Of a stretch of 64,000 bases of DNA, positions 8,967-18,343 are shown one piece after another. The notes under the pieces are model-generated. The model was given only the letters and a program-made list of their open reading frames with translations. It made no database searches and had not been told where the DNA came from. The stretch spans positions 110,641-174,640 of the forward strand of contig JAKVBF010000010.1 of the NCBI GenBank assembly GCA_022447555.1. The letters are read 5' to 3'. Each line of letters begins with the position of its first letter. Position 1 is the first letter of the stretch. This stretch comes from Mariniblastus sp. (GTDB taxonomy: Bacteria; Planctomycetota; Planctomycetia; Pirellulales; Pirellulaceae). The translations under genes and the position numbers were made by a program.

Positions 8967-9393
8967 ATGTGTCAGGCATAAAGACGACCGATTAGTCCTC
9001 TTGAACTGTTGAAGAGCATCTTCTAATGACGGTTTGAGCTTTGGCCGACGCGAGGATTCGCCATCCCAGCCACCTTGGCCCAGCAGTGAAGCCAAGATAA
9101 TCTCTGGAAGAATGCTCCGGAGCCGGAGATCAATCGGCGGCCCGAGTCTCCTGTAATCATGACTTTGGGTGGTAAATTTGGAGGCTGGCCCATTCAAGTG
9201 GTCGAATGCTCCCTTAGATTTACTTTAACGTAGAAAAATGCCCCCGAAAGAAAAACCTTTACCAATCTACGGCTTTACTTTCAGGTTGGTTTTAAGACAA
9301 TTATCTGGATAGAAATGGGTAACGGTTTGATTTGTCACATTATGTCCGAATTGGTCGAAACTAGAATAGAGAGTCGACATATCAGAGGTGGAT
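8967..9393. other. Intergenic region upstream of aceE
   Basis: About 430 bases with no supported gene. A minus-strand open frame covering part of it also runs through the terminator at 8939-8966 and is not protein-like. The aceE promoter is expected here, but none could be assigned with certainty. Confidence 0.35.
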
Positions 9394-9457
9394 GGAGATC
9401 GGGCGGTAAGCAATCTCTAAGGTTTTTTGCGATTTGTAAAAGTCTCTGCCGATCTCC
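9394..9457 (+). promoter_or_regulatory. Inverted repeat in aceE leader
   Basis: GGAGATCGG (9394-9402) and CCGATCTCC (9449-9457) are exact reverse complements, separated by 46 bases. In RNA they would close a 64-base domain. It lies about 165 bases before aceE and just before a 24-codon open frame. A structured leader or a protein-binding operator are both possible. Confidence 0.35.
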
Positions 9458-9469
9458 CCGACTAGAACC

Positions 9470-9544
9470 ATGAAAAAGATCCCGCTTGCAGAGAGTCTGC
9501 GCGATGTTTTCTGTGATGGTTCAGAGGTTAACGCTGACGATTAG
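9470..9544 (+). CDS. Possible 24-residue leader peptide before aceE
   Basis: The open frame starts with ATG-AAA-AAG, a codon order typical of well-translated starts. It encodes 24 residues (MKKIPLAESLRDVFCDGSEV..) and stops 77 bases before aceE. It lies just after the inverted repeat at 9394-9457. There is no clear ribosome-binding site. It may be a regulatory upstream ORF or chance. Confidence 0.2.
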   Translation: MKKIPLAESLRDVFCDGSEVNADD

Positions 9545-9621
9545 CCTCTGCATTGCGAGCATCGTTGGAATGAATACGAAACAACAGTTGAATTACAACA
9601 CTTTGAGACAAAGGCAATTTT

Positions 9622-12348
9622 ATGTCAGACGTAATTAAGTCGACACAAGATGAAGCGCGCCAGCCGAGTAATGAGGGATATCTGGCTCAGACAACGGATA
9701 TTGATCCCGCTGAAACCCAAGAATGGCTTGATTCTTTGGAGTACGTCCTTGGGAGCCGAGGGGCCGAGCGCGCACAGTATCTTCTAACGATGTTGGAGGC
9801 TCGGGCGCGGAGTGAAGGTGTCGACATTGCGAAGAAGTTGAACACGCCTTACATCAACACGATTCACGTCAACAAACAGCCCCCGTATCCCGGGAATCGC
9901 GAAATTGAGCGACGACTGAAAAGTATCATTCGTTGGAACGCCATGGCGATGGTGGTGCGGGCCAACAAAGAGATCGACGGAATTGGAGGCCATATTTCGA
10001 CGTTTGCCTCGTCAGCAACCTTGTACGAGATCGCCTTCAACCATTTTTTCCGAGGACGCGGTGAGTCCGGCTATGATGGAGATCTGGTCTTTTTTCAGGG
10101 CCATGGATCACCAGGGATTTATTCCCGAGCTTTCCTTGAGGGGCGCTTAACCGAACAGAACCTGTTGAACTTTCGGCAGGAGTTGGCTCCCGAAGGTGGT
10201 TTATCGTCCTATCCCCACCCTTGGTTGATGCCTGGTTTCTGGGAGTATCCAACGGTTTCAATGGGCTTGGGTCCAATTATGGCAATATACCAAGCCCGGT
10301 TTAATTGCTATCTAAACGATCGTGGGCTCAAAGATACGTCACGGCAGCGGGTATGGGCATTCCTCGGTGATGGCGAGTGTGACGAGCCAGAATCCCTCGG
10401 GGCCATCACTTTAGCCGGCCGTGAGCGGCTTGATAACCTGAAGTTTGTGATCAACTGCAACCTTCAAAGACTAGATGGGCCGGTGCGCGGTAATGGAAAA
10501 ATCATTCAGGAGTTGGAAGCCTTGTTCACGGGTGCCGGATGGAACGTGATCAAAGTGGTTTGGGGTGATGATTGGGACGCGTTGCTAGAAAAAGACGAAT
10601 CCGGCTTGTTGGTCAAACGAATGGGTGAAGTGGTCGATGGGCAATTTCAAAAGTATGTTGGAATGCCAGGCTCGTACATCCGAGAACATTTTTTCGGGAA
10701 ATACCCTGAGCTGCTTGAATTGGTTCGGGGGTATTCAGATGAAAAACTAGAGTCAATGCGACGCGGTGGCCACGATCCCGAGAAAGTCTATGCAGCCTTT
10801 AAAGCAGCAGCGGATTACAAGGGTAAGCCGACCGTTATCTTGGCCAAGACGATCAAGGGATACGGACTTGGAGAGGCCGGCGAGGGTCGAAATATTGCGC
10901 ACAATAATAAGAAGCTGAACGAGGAAGAGCTTCTCGAATTCCGTAGTCGATTTGGAATTCCAATCTCGGATGAAGACGTTGTAAAAACGCCGTTTTACAA
11001 GCCGGCTGAAGATAGCGTTGAAATGAAATACATGCGGGAACGCCGTAAGGCATTGGGTGGCTCGATTCCATCGCGGCCGATCACGATCCCCAAGATGGAA
11101 GTCCCTAGGATGGAGGGCTACCAAAAAATGATTGATCGTGACAACGGTAAAGTACTGTCGACAACTAATGGTTTTGTTCGACTTCTGAGCCGGCTTTGTA
11201 AAGACAAAAAGATTGGCAAGAACATTGTGCCGATCGTTCCAGATGAATCGCGTACTTTTGGAATGGAAGGCATGTTCCGGGAAGTTGGGATCTACGCTCA
11301 TACCGGACAGTTGTATGAGCCGGTCGACTCCAATGTATTCTCTTATTACAAAGAAGCCAAAGACGGTCAATTACTGGAAGAGGGAATTTCCGAAGCCGGT
11401 TCGATGTCTTCGTTTTGTGCGGCAGGCTCAGCCTATTCTGCGCATGGCATCAACATGATTCCGTTTTATATTTTTTACTCTATGTTCGGTTTTCAACGAA
11501 TTGGCGACCTGATTTGGGCGGCTGCCGACCAGCGGGCAAAAGGGTTTTTGATTGGTGCAACAGCTGGTCGAACAACGCTCAATGGTGAAGGATTGCAGCA
11601 TCAAGACGGGCATAGCCTGTTGAATGCGATGGCATTCCCAACGGTTCGTTCCTTTGATCCGGCGTTTCATTACGAAACAGCAGCGATCGTCTTTGATGGC
11701 CTCAAGCGAATGTACGAGGATGGAGAAACGGCTATTTATTATCTAATGGCCGAGAACGATAACTACGAGATGCCTGCGATGCCAACCGGTATTTCCGATG
11801 GAATTGTTAAAGGGATGTACAAGTTCCGCAGTCATGAAGTTCAAGGCGCCAAGCATCGTGTGCAGCTGTTGGGTAGCGGTGCGATCCTGAATAGCGTCTT
11901 GAAAGCTCAGGAGATACTCGCTGACAAATTCAAGATTGCCAGTGATGTTTGGAGTGTCACTAGTTACACCGAGTTGCGGCGAGAAGCTCATGAATGCCGT
12001 CGCTGGAATATGCTGCATCCTACGGCGACACCTCGAAAGAGTTATCTCGAGGAAGTGACCGAGGGGGCAACCGGACCGTTCATCGCGGCCAGTGATTACG
12101 TCCGGGCTCATTCCGAGCAGATCTCACCGTGGTTGCCTGGAAACATGCTAGTTCTAGGGACGGACGGGATGGGGCGAAGTGAAACTCGCCCGGCCCTGCG
12201 GCGCCACTTCGAGGTGGATGGTGAATTCGTGACGATTGCCACCCTTTACCAATTGAGTCAAGAGGGACAGATTGAAGCTGAGGTTGTTGCAAAAGCAATT
12301 CAGGAAATGGGGGTTGATCCCGACAAAATTAGCCCACTTTACGCCTAG
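9622..12348 (+). CDS. aceE: Pyruvate dehydrogenase E1, homodimeric type
   Basis: AceE is the thiamine-diphosphate E1 component that decarboxylates pyruvate and passes the acetyl group to lipoyl-E2. The 908-residue protein has the length of homodimeric E1 (E. coli 887). The thiamine diphosphate site is seen as GDGECDEPES (from residue 249) ending in NCNLQRLDGPV. Other family segments are FFQGHGSPGIYSRAFLEGRL, KTIKGYGLGEAGEGRN, and TLNGEGLQHQDGHS in the second half. The C-terminal domain carries GTDGMGRSETRPALRRHFEVD. aceF follows after 63 bases. A separate E3 gene is not in the window. The long leader (about 650 bases since the last terminator) suggests regulation at this point. Confidence 0.97.
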   Translation: MSDVIKSTQDEARQPSNEGYLAQTTDIDPAETQEWLDSLEYVLGSRGAERAQYLLTMLEARARSEGVDIAKKLNTPYINTIHVNKQPPYPGNREIERRLKSIIRWNAMAMVVRANKEIDGIGGHISTFASSATLYEIAFNHFFRGRGESGYDGDLVFFQGHGSPGIYSRAFLEGRLTEQNLLNFRQELAPEGGLSSYPHPWLMPGFWEYPTVSMGLGPIMAIYQARFNCYLNDRGLKDTSRQRVWAFLGDGECDEPESLGAITLAGRERLDNLKFVINCNLQRLDGPVRGNGKIIQELEALFTGAGWNVIKVVWGDDWDALLEKDESGLLVKRMGEVVDGQFQKYVGMPGSYIREHFFGKYPELLELVRGYSDEKLESMRRGGHDPEKVYAAFKAAADYKGKPTVILAKTIKGYGLGEAGEGRNIAHNNKKLNEEELLEFRSRFGIPISDEDVVKTPFYKPAEDSVEMKYMRERRKALGGSIPSRPITIPKMEVPRMEGYQKMIDRDNGKVLSTTNGFVRLLSRLCKDKKIGKNIVPIVPDESRTFGMEGMFREVGIYAHTGQLYEPVDSNVFSYYKEAKDGQLLEEGISEAGSMSSFCAAGSAYSAHGINMIPFYIFYSMFGFQRIGDLIWAAADQRAKGFLIGATAGRTTLNGEGLQHQDGHSLLNAMAFPTVRSFDPAFHYETAAIVFDGLKRMYEDGETAIYYLMAENDNYEMPAMPTGISDGIVKGMYKFRSHEVQGAKHRVQLLGSGAILNSVLKAQEILADKFKIASDVWSVTSYTELRREAHECRRWNMLHPTATPRKSYLEEVTEGATGPFIAASDYVRAHSEQISPWLPGNMLVLGTDGMGRSETRPALRRHFEVDGEFVTIATLYQLSQEGQIEAEVVAKAIQEMGVDPDKISPLYA

Positions 12349-12411
12349 TGATTTTGCGGTGCGTCGTTTAGCAATTGGAATCAAATAGACTTAACAGGAT
12401 ACACATAAGAG

Positions 12412-13776
12412 ATGTCAGTAGAGATCAAAGTTCCGGTCCTTGGTGAAGGCGTCGAGTCAGGTGACGTGCTCGAAATTTTTATCAATGAAGGCGAAGTCAT
12501 TGAGCAGGAGCAAGGCCTAGTCGAATTGGAAACAGACAAAGCGACGGTGACCGTTCCGGCACCGGTGGGGGGTACGGTTACCAAAATTCATGTGGCCGAA
12601 GGGGACACGATTGATATCGGGTCGGTGATTGTGACCGTGGATGAGGCCGGCGCTGAAGGAGTTGCGGGGGCTGAAATTGCTGATCCCGTAGCAACCGAAG
12701 CTCCTGAGGAAGCCCCGTCGGAGGCACCAGATGAACCAGTAGCACCCTCGCCCTCTGCTGTAGAGCCAACGGTGGCTCCCGTTCCGACATTGCCGCCCGT
12801 ATCGCCGGTTTCTCCTGTTGAACCTGTTTCTCCTTTGCCACCTGTCGCCCCCATTGCTGAGGAACCGGTAGCCGGGCCAACGGAGCAAGCGGGTGTCGCT
12901 GCTGGACCTGCCATACGACGTCTTGCTCGTGAAGTCGGTATCGATCTAAGGCACGTTGCCGGTACAGGCGAGCATGGACGCATTACGCGTGAAGACGTGA
13001 TGCAAGCAGTCCGGGGCGGGACCAGTCGCACGGCCACTCAGACGGATAGGCGATCGGGTGAATCCGATGGGTTCGGACCGGTTCGCGTTGAGAAAATGCC
13101 TAAGATCCGTCAGACGATCGCGAGAAAAATGCACGAGTCTTGGACTCAAGTGCCTCGGGTCACGAACTTCGATGATGCAGATGTGACCGATTTGGAAGGC
13201 ATTCGCCAGAATAGTAAAAAGGACTATGCGGCTCGGGATATTAAATTAACGACGATGCCTTTCATCATCAAGGCGGTCGCGATGGCGCTCAAGTCCCACC
13301 CCGTGATCAATGCATCGGTCGATTTGGATGCTGGCACCATTATCTACAAGGATTATGTCAACGTGGGAATTGCCGTTGATACGGATCGGGGGCTGGTGGT
13401 GCCTTCACTGCGGAACGCGGATGAGTTAGCCATTCCCGATATCGCGCGACATTTGAGTGACATGGCCGACAATGTGCGAGATAATAATTTCTCGATTGAC
13501 GACTTGCGAGGTGGTACCTTTACAATCAGCAATTTGGGCGCGATTGGAGGGGCCTATTCAACGCCGATTGTGAATGTTCCCGAAACCGCCATTTTACTGA
13601 TTGGTCGGTCACGCCAAATGCCGGTTGTGGTGGACGGTAATATCCAAGTCCGCTTGATGATGCCTCTCAGTTTTTCATACGACCACCGTTTGATCGACGG
13701 CGGCGCGGCGGCGCGTTTCTTAAACGAAGTGATCGGTTATCTCGAAGCCCCTAGCCGTCTACTGTTGGCTCTCTGA
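12412..13776 (+). CDS. aceF: Pyruvate dehydrogenase E2 acetyltransferase
   Basis: AceF is the core subunit of the pyruvate dehydrogenase complex and transfers acetyl groups from lipoyl to CoA. The order is: one lipoyl domain (residues 1-80) with the lipoylated Lys in ETDKATV; a long Pro/Ala/Glu-rich linker (about 82-162); an E1/E3-binding domain (PAIRRLAREVGIDL..VAGTGEHGRITREDV); and the catalytic domain ending in SYDHRLIDGGAAARF, with the HxxxDG active site. One lipoyl domain is fewer than in E. coli (three). At 454 residues it is normal for such E2 proteins. It is co-transcribed with aceE and ends before a shared terminator. Confidence 0.95.
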   Translation: MSVEIKVPVLGEGVESGDVLEIFINEGEVIEQEQGLVELETDKATVTVPAPVGGTVTKIHVAEGDTIDIGSVIVTVDEAGAEGVAGAEIADPVATEAPEEAPSEAPDEPVAPSPSAVEPTVAPVPTLPPVSPVSPVEPVSPLPPVAPIAEEPVAGPTEQAGVAAGPAIRRLAREVGIDLRHVAGTGEHGRITREDVMQAVRGGTSRTATQTDRRSGESDGFGPVRVEKMPKIRQTIARKMHESWTQVPRVTNFDDADVTDLEGIRQNSKKDYAARDIKLTTMPFIIKAVAMALKSHPVINASVDLDAGTIIYKDYVNVGIAVDTDRGLVVPSLRNADELAIPDIARHLSDMADNVRDNNFSIDDLRGGTFTISNLGAIGGAYSTPIVNVPETAILLIGRSRQMPVVVDGNIQVRLMMPLSFSYDHRLIDGGAAARFLNEVIGYLEAPSRLLLAL

Positions 13777-13818
13777 TTTTAAAAGACCATATAACGGGCT
13801 TGCATACCCAAACCCTAC

Positions 13819-13855
13819 AAAAAAGGCCAACACGTATTTCGTGTCGGCCTTTTTG
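13819..13855. terminator. Bidirectional terminator between aceF and OMP gene
   Basis: AAAAAAGGCCAACACG-TATTT-CGTGTCGGCCTTTTT forms a stem with one mismatch. A-run and T-run flank it on both sides, so it can end both the aceF transcript (plus) and the convergent minus-strand gene. Confidence 0.85.
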
Positions 13856-13884
13856 TTTTATTAGGGTTTCGTGATTGCGATGAT

Positions 13885-14919
13885 CTAGTGCTTCCATTCC
13901 ATACCAAAACTGAAACCGGCGGCGACCACGCCTTCTTCAAAGATTCCTGGGCTGCCCAGATTTTGGCCGAAACCAGAGTTTGGATTGTCGAAGGTCGACA
14001 AGTTATTTGCTCGTGCCATGCCGTTCCAGAGATACATGAACTGGGCCCCACCCCGGATCCCAAAGTCTCGAGTCAGGTTGTAAGCAAGTTCGTAACTTAA
14101 ATCGATGACGGGAACAAACGAGTTGCCTGTAAAGTAAGTCTCAGAGACAGTGGTGGCCGTCTCGGTGAAGGTCAAATCAGTTGCGAAGTAGTTTTGGTTG
14201 TTGTACAGCGTGGCAAGCGATGTGTCGAATGTACTGCGGAAGCGACCGCGGCGGTTCGAGTAGCTGCCACCAACATGAAATCCGAATGCATTGTTGGTCA
14301 CATTTTGCTTGAAACGCAGGCCGGCACCTCCGGGAATAGGAGAGTCCTCAATCGTATTGTCACTTAGATTGATGAATCGAATTCCCAAGTAGGGTTCCAG
14401 CCAGCCACCTTGGCTCAATCGTTGACGGAAGATTTTGTTAACCGCAACATCTGCGAATTTCGTGCTGTGTAACATTGGATTGGCGACTTGTGAGTCTTGA
14501 CCCGCTGAGAAGAATGAACCTTCCGTTTGAGCGTACTCAAAACACCAGCCGTCATCGGAATCGGTCATCCAACCGGCCTTATAGCGATTGCCCCACATGT
14601 AGTTGTTACCAACCGGAGCGAGATCAGAATTGGTGTCATCACCCTTAGCTCGCGTCATGCTAAGGTAGAGTCGATCCATGGAGGCGAAAAATCCATTTCG
14701 CGGTCCAAGCTCTTCCCCAGTAGGGAATTCCAGAGGTGCAAACATCTGGGCGTCATAGTTGAAGATGCCCGGAGTCGCGAAAGGTCGCGTTGCTTCCGTT
14801 TGCTCGACTTGCTTGTATTTGAAAACGGGCCCAGGAACATTAATTTGTCCTGTCGCCACATTCATGTTGAAACATACAACAAACAAGGCACCGAGCGTGA
14901 TCAGGTTTTTAATTGCCAT
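13885..14919 (-). CDS. Putative outer-membrane beta-barrel protein
   Basis: The 344-residue protein has a signal peptide (MAIKNLITLGALFVVCFNMN.., cleavage near residue 24). Alternating hydrophobic/polar strands rich in Gly, Asn and aromatics follow, and it ends in FSFGMEWKH, close to the aromatic end of outer-membrane beta-barrels. The segment FFASMDRLYLSMTRAKGD after the signal peptide, and paired strands such as WLEPYLGIRFINL and FGFHVGGSYSNRRGRF, resemble the BBP7-type barrel proteins of Planctomycetes. That assignment is by eye only. It is a single gene that converges on aceF. Function and cargo are unknown. Confidence 0.7.
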   Translation of the reverse strand: MAIKNLITLGALFVVCFNMNVATGQINVPGPVFKYKQVEQTEATRPFATPGIFNYDAQMFAPLEFPTGEELGPRNGFFASMDRLYLSMTRAKGDDTNSDLAPVGNNYMWGNRYKAGWMTDSDDGWCFEYAQTEGSFFSAGQDSQVANPMLHSTKFADVAVNKIFRQRLSQGGWLEPYLGIRFINLSDNTIEDSPIPGGAGLRFKQNVTNNAFGFHVGGSYSNRRGRFRSTFDTSLATLYNNQNYFATDLTFTETATTVSETYFTGNSFVPVIDLSYELAYNLTRDFGIRGGAQFMYLWNGMARANNLSTFDNPNSGFGQNLGSPGIFEEGVVAAGFSFGMEWKH

Positions 14920-15286
14920 CGCGTTTAGTCCTGCTGAATTCAGCGTACAAAGTAGCTCTCCGAAACCCCGGGAGAACGTGTGTTGGTGAATTTATCGGGC
15001 GTTTGGTTTGTGCGGGTTGAATAAGAAAGTCAAAATTTGACGAACATTACGGTAATTCCTTAAAATCGACGTGAAATCCGGGACAAAAGGGGGTGATAAA
15101 AATAGTTTTTATCGATTGCGTTAACTTTAAAGGTCGCAAAATCGTCGCATTTGTCCCCTGAGATAAGTAGTTTGATCGTAACTCAATGAGGCAGACAACT
15201 GATTTCCGACAGAAAAATGTGGGTTCACCTCATCAATGGTTCATCATCCCTTGGTATGAGCTTTACCTCGCAAGATAGCTACGGAT
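14920..15286. other. AT-rich intergenic region
   Basis: This region holds the promoter of the minus-strand outer-membrane gene and possibly that of the small plus-strand ORF at 15287. It is AT-rich with homopolymer runs. No gene or RNA was recognised. Confidence 0.4.
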
Positions 15287-15526
15287 TTGAGACAGTTCGT
15301 ATCAGGAGCGAAGGCATTGGTGATGGCAGTCATGCTATCACTGTTGGTGACCTCATCCGCGAAATCGGAAGACATCATTAACGTGGACAATTTAGGTGTC
15401 GCATCGCAGTATCGATTTACATTTCAGCAGGTGGAGGCCTTTTGGGACAAAACCCTTACCGGCTACTCTAGAAAGCGACCGAGGCCAGACTCTCTTGGCC
15501 TTTTTACTTTGCTTCGGATCGCTTGA
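15287..15526 (+). CDS. Short secreted ORF, possible gene remnant
   Basis: A 79-residue frame starts with TTG and has a signal-peptide-like N-terminus (hydrophobic residues 8-23, likely cleavage after SAKS). After it come IINVDNLGVASQYRF and FWDKTLTGYSRKRPRP, then a low-quality tail. The terminator at 15482-15505 overlaps the last 15 codons, which suggests that the reading frame ends inside transcription-stop DNA and that the 3' end of an older gene was lost. It may be a truncated secreted protein (pseudogene) or a real small protein. No family was recognised. Confidence 0.35.
   Translation: MRQFVSGAKALVMAVMLSLLVTSSAKSEDIINVDNLGVASQYRFTFQQVEAFWDKTLTGYSRKRPRPDSLGLFTLLRIA
15482..15505 (+). terminator. 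Intrinsic terminator, plus strand
   Basis: AGGCCA-GACTCTCT-TGGCCT followed by TTTT. It functions only in the plus direction and ends the transcript of the small ORF at 15287, with whose 3' end it overlaps. Confidence 0.7.
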
Positions 15527-15538
15527 TTCTTCCTCAGA

Positions 15539-17320
15539 TCACCGCATCGCCTTGGTGAATTGATTCCGCAAGCATTCTAATCCAGCTTGCCCCTCACATC
15601 CGTCAACGACAACATTAACACGGACTTCACTGGTATTGATCATGTCGACATTGATTTTGGCATCGTGAAGCGCCTTGAACATCCCAATGGCTACGCCGGT
15701 GTGGCTTCTCAAGCCAATCCCAGAAACGGTCAGTTTTGCAATTTCACGTTTGTAGTTAAGACCTTGGCATTTAAATTCCTGCTGTATTTGAGTCGCCACT
15801 TCAAGGCTGGCAGCGAATTGTTTGTTGGGGACTGTAAAACTGATGTCAGCGTGTTGATCGTCGGCATAACTTTGGACGATCATGTCAACGAAGATCCCTT
15901 CATCAGCAACCCGCTCAAAAACGGCCGCTGCAACGCCAGCTTCATTCGGCACGCCTGTCAGCGTGACACGAGACTGACTGTCGTCCAAGACAATGTCGTC
16001 GACCATCAACGATTCCATGCCAATTTTTTGCAGCCGGTCAACGACATCGATCGCATCAATTTGAGGCAAGGGGTCCGGTTCATATGAAAAGGAGGGCGTG
16101 TCAGTCACTCCCGTGTCCAGACCAAACTCTTTGTGAACCGTTCTCAATGCTGCCAAGGCCTGGTCTCGACGGACCAATGCAGAGATCTTGATTTCGCTAG
16201 TGGTAATCATCTGCATACTAATATTCGCATCGGCCAAGGCGCGAAACATTCGGTTGGCAACACCGACTTGAGTGGCCATCCCCATGCCAACCACCGAAAC
16301 CTTCGAGACCTCTTGGTCTGTCTTTCCCATCCGACCACCAAGAGACTGGACAATTGGCCTTAAAATATCGAACGTTTCATCTGCCTCATCGCGTGGGATC
16401 GTGAATGAGATATCGGCGGTTCCGTCGTCGGCGATATTTTGAACAATCATATCGACGGTTACTTTGGCCTCGGCGAGCTTCATGAATAATTCATAGATCG
16501 TTCCAGGAACGTCTGGAACATCTAAAATCGAGATTCTCGCTTCATCCCGCGTCAATGCGGCGCCGCTGACAGGCAATTCACGGGTTTGTGCGTGGTCGAT
16601 AATTAGGGAACCACTTGCATCACTCAGGCTACTCCGTACTCGAATGGCAACATTGAATTTTTTTCCGAATTCGATGCTACGGCTATGCATCACACCGGCT
16701 CCAAGGCTAGCGAGTTCCAGCATTTCGTCGTAGTTGACCGAACCAATTAAACGAGCCTCGGGGAGGATGCGAGGGTCGGTCGTGTAAACGCCGTCCACAT
16801 CGGTGTAGATTTCACAGGTTTCTGCCTGTAGCACGGCTGCGAGTGCAACCGCCGTGGTATCACTGCCACCCCGCCCAAGCGTGGTGATATTGAGATTTTC
16901 GTCGATCCCTTGGAAGCCGGCGGCAATCACAATGTTCCCCTGATCCAAAAGCGATTGGATTCGAGCGGTCGAGATATGCTGAATCCGCGCTTTGGTATGA
17001 GAACTATCTGTTTGGATTCCGATTTGAGAGCCGGTCAAGCTGACCGCTTGATACCCCAATGAATCAATGGCCATCGCCATCAGGGCGACACTCACTTGCT
17101 CTCCAGTCGAAAGCAGCATATCCATTTCACGGGCCGGTGGTTTCTCGCTGATCTCACCGGCGAGCTGGACCAACATGTCCGTGTTCTTACCCATGGCACT
17201 GACAACCATGATAACTTGATGGCCTTGTTGGTGAGCGCGGACTGCCTTGCGAGCAGCAGAAAGTATTTTTTCGCTGTCAGCAACGCTGGTACCACCAAAT
17301 TTTTGAACGACCAGTGACAT
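15539..17320 (-). CDS. lysC: Aspartate kinase with four ACT domains
   Basis: LysC phosphorylates aspartate in the first step to lysine, threonine and methionine. The 593-residue protein has the kinase domain at 1-235 (VQKFGGTSVADSEKI at the start, LSTGEQVSVALMA, GFQGIDENLNITTLGRGGSDTTAVAL). Two tandem ACT pairs follow: ILDVPDVPGTIYELFMKL... and VSVVGMGMATQVGVANRMF..., then again VTLTGVPNEAGVAAAVFERV... and LTVSGIGLRSHTGVAIGMF... Such doubled ACT regions are known from cyanobacterial and planctomycetal aspartate kinases (about 600 residues) and mediate feedback by end-product amino acids. It is a single gene; a 195-base gap separates it from the ABC transporter operon upstream on the same strand. 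Confidence 0.96.
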   Translation of the reverse strand: MSLVVQKFGGTSVADSEKILSAARKAVRAHQQGHQVIMVVSAMGKNTDMLVQLAGEISEKPPAREMDMLLSTGEQVSVALMAMAIDSLGYQAVSLTGSQIGIQTDSSHTKARIQHISTARIQSLLDQGNIVIAAGFQGIDENLNITTLGRGGSDTTAVALAAVLQAETCEIYTDVDGVYTTDPRILPEARLIGSVNYDEMLELASLGAGVMHSRSIEFGKKFNVAIRVRSSLSDASGSLIIDHAQTRELPVSGAALTRDEARISILDVPDVPGTIYELFMKLAEAKVTVDMIVQNIADDGTADISFTIPRDEADETFDILRPIVQSLGGRMGKTDQEVSKVSVVGMGMATQVGVANRMFRALADANISMQMITTSEIKISALVRRDQALAALRTVHKEFGLDTGVTDTPSFSYEPDPLPQIDAIDVVDRLQKIGMESLMVDDIVLDDSQSRVTLTGVPNEAGVAAAVFERVADEGIFVDMIVQSYADDQHADISFTVPNKQFAASLEVATQIQQEFKCQGLNYKREIAKLTVSGIGLRSHTGVAIGMFKALHDAKINVDMINTSEVRVNVVVDGCEGQAGLECLRNQFTKAMR

Positions 17321-17515
17321 AACTTCTTCCGTATCTGAGGTCTGAATCGTCTAATGTAATTTGAATAAGGCGAATAAGAAAGCGGCTAGAGTGAACGGCG
17401 GTTGAAGTTGTTGCTAAATTTGTTTTGTCTTCATCTCTGTCAGCTGGATGCCTACTTTTACGTTCAGCTGAGGGCGAAAGTGATTGAAGATTTGATGGAT
17501 CGCTGTTGTCTTTCG

Positions 17516-18343
17516 CTACCCCTTAATGCCGGTTGTTGAGATTCCTTGGATGAACGTCTTTTGCGCTAAAAAGAAAATGATGATCATGGGGATCGTGAAG
17601 AGGGTTGCTGCAGCCAATAGTAGATGGGTCTGGTCCCCGTAGGAACTGACAAAACGTTCCAGTCCATAGGCCAGAGGGAATTTTTTGGGGTCGTTAAGAT
17701 AGAGCAATGGCCCCCCGAAATCGTTCCAAGTGGTAACGAATTGAAAGAGTGCGACGGTTGCCAAGGCGGGTTTCGATAAGGGAATCACAATTTTCCAAAA
17801 CAAACCCCAGTGAGACAGTCCATCGATTCGCCCCGCATCCAGCAACTGTTCCGGAATGGTCATGAAGAACTGGCGGAGTAGAAAGATGAAAAAAGCTTCT
17901 CCCAAGAAAGTTGGTAGCACGATCGCCCATAAAGAATTGTAAAGCCCCAGTTCGCTCAGCAGGACGAATCGAGGAATCATCGTGATATGCCAAGGTAATA
18001 ACATGGTGGCGATCACCAGTCCAAACATCCAGTTTCGGCCGGGCCATGAGACTCGCGATAATCCATAGGCGGCGAGGGCGCAGGAAAGTGTGGTCCCAAT
18101 CACGCAGCCGAAACAAAGAAGTAGGGTGTTAGAGAGATACACAAAAAATGGCATGCTGGAGAGCGCCTCAGGAAAGTTGCTCCAGTTCCACTCCGCCGGC
18201 AAAAGGCTGTAGGGATCACGGGTCAGTTGTTCCGCTGATTTCAACGACCCACTGATCATCATCAACAGAGGCAGCGAAAAAAGGGCCGCCATGAACCAAG
18301 CAGTGAGATACAGGCATATCGTTTTTAACCCACGTTGGTTCAT
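17516..18343 (-). CDS. Carbohydrate ABC transporter permease (MalG type)
   Basis: This is an inner-membrane permease of a carbohydrate ABC importer. Its 275 residues contain about six membrane helices and the ATPase-contact (EAA) loop DAGRIDGLSHWGLFWKIVIPLSKPALA in the second half. The family marker GSLKSAEQL follows the first helix, as in MalG/LacG proteins. Its ATG overlaps the TGA of the binding-protein gene by four bases (ATGA), so translation is coupled. It is the last gene of a three-gene operon. The substrate cannot be read from the sequence. Confidence 0.92.
   Translation of the reverse strand: MNQRGLKTICLYLTAWFMAALFSLPLLMMISGSLKSAEQLTRDPYSLLPAEWNWSNFPEALSSMPFFVYLSNTLLLCFGCVIGTTLSCALAAYGLSRVSWPGRNWMFGLVIATMLLPWHITMIPRFVLLSELGLYNSLWAIVLPTFLGEAFFIFLLRQFFMTIPEQLLDAGRIDGLSHWGLFWKIVIPLSKPALATVALFQFVTTWNDFGGPLLYLNDPKKFPLAYGLERFVSSYGDQTHLLLAAATLFTIPMIIIFFLAQKTFIQGISTTGIKG

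Noticed and set aside
8934-9197. 87-codon minus-strand frame downstream of the secreted protein gene
   Set aside because: It runs through the strong plus-strand terminator and has no protein-like pattern.
12588-13037. 149-codon minus-strand frame antisense to aceF
   Set aside because: It mirrors the Pro/Ala-rich linker and lipoyl region of aceF; its Gly/Thr/Ser-rich sequence is a composition artefact.
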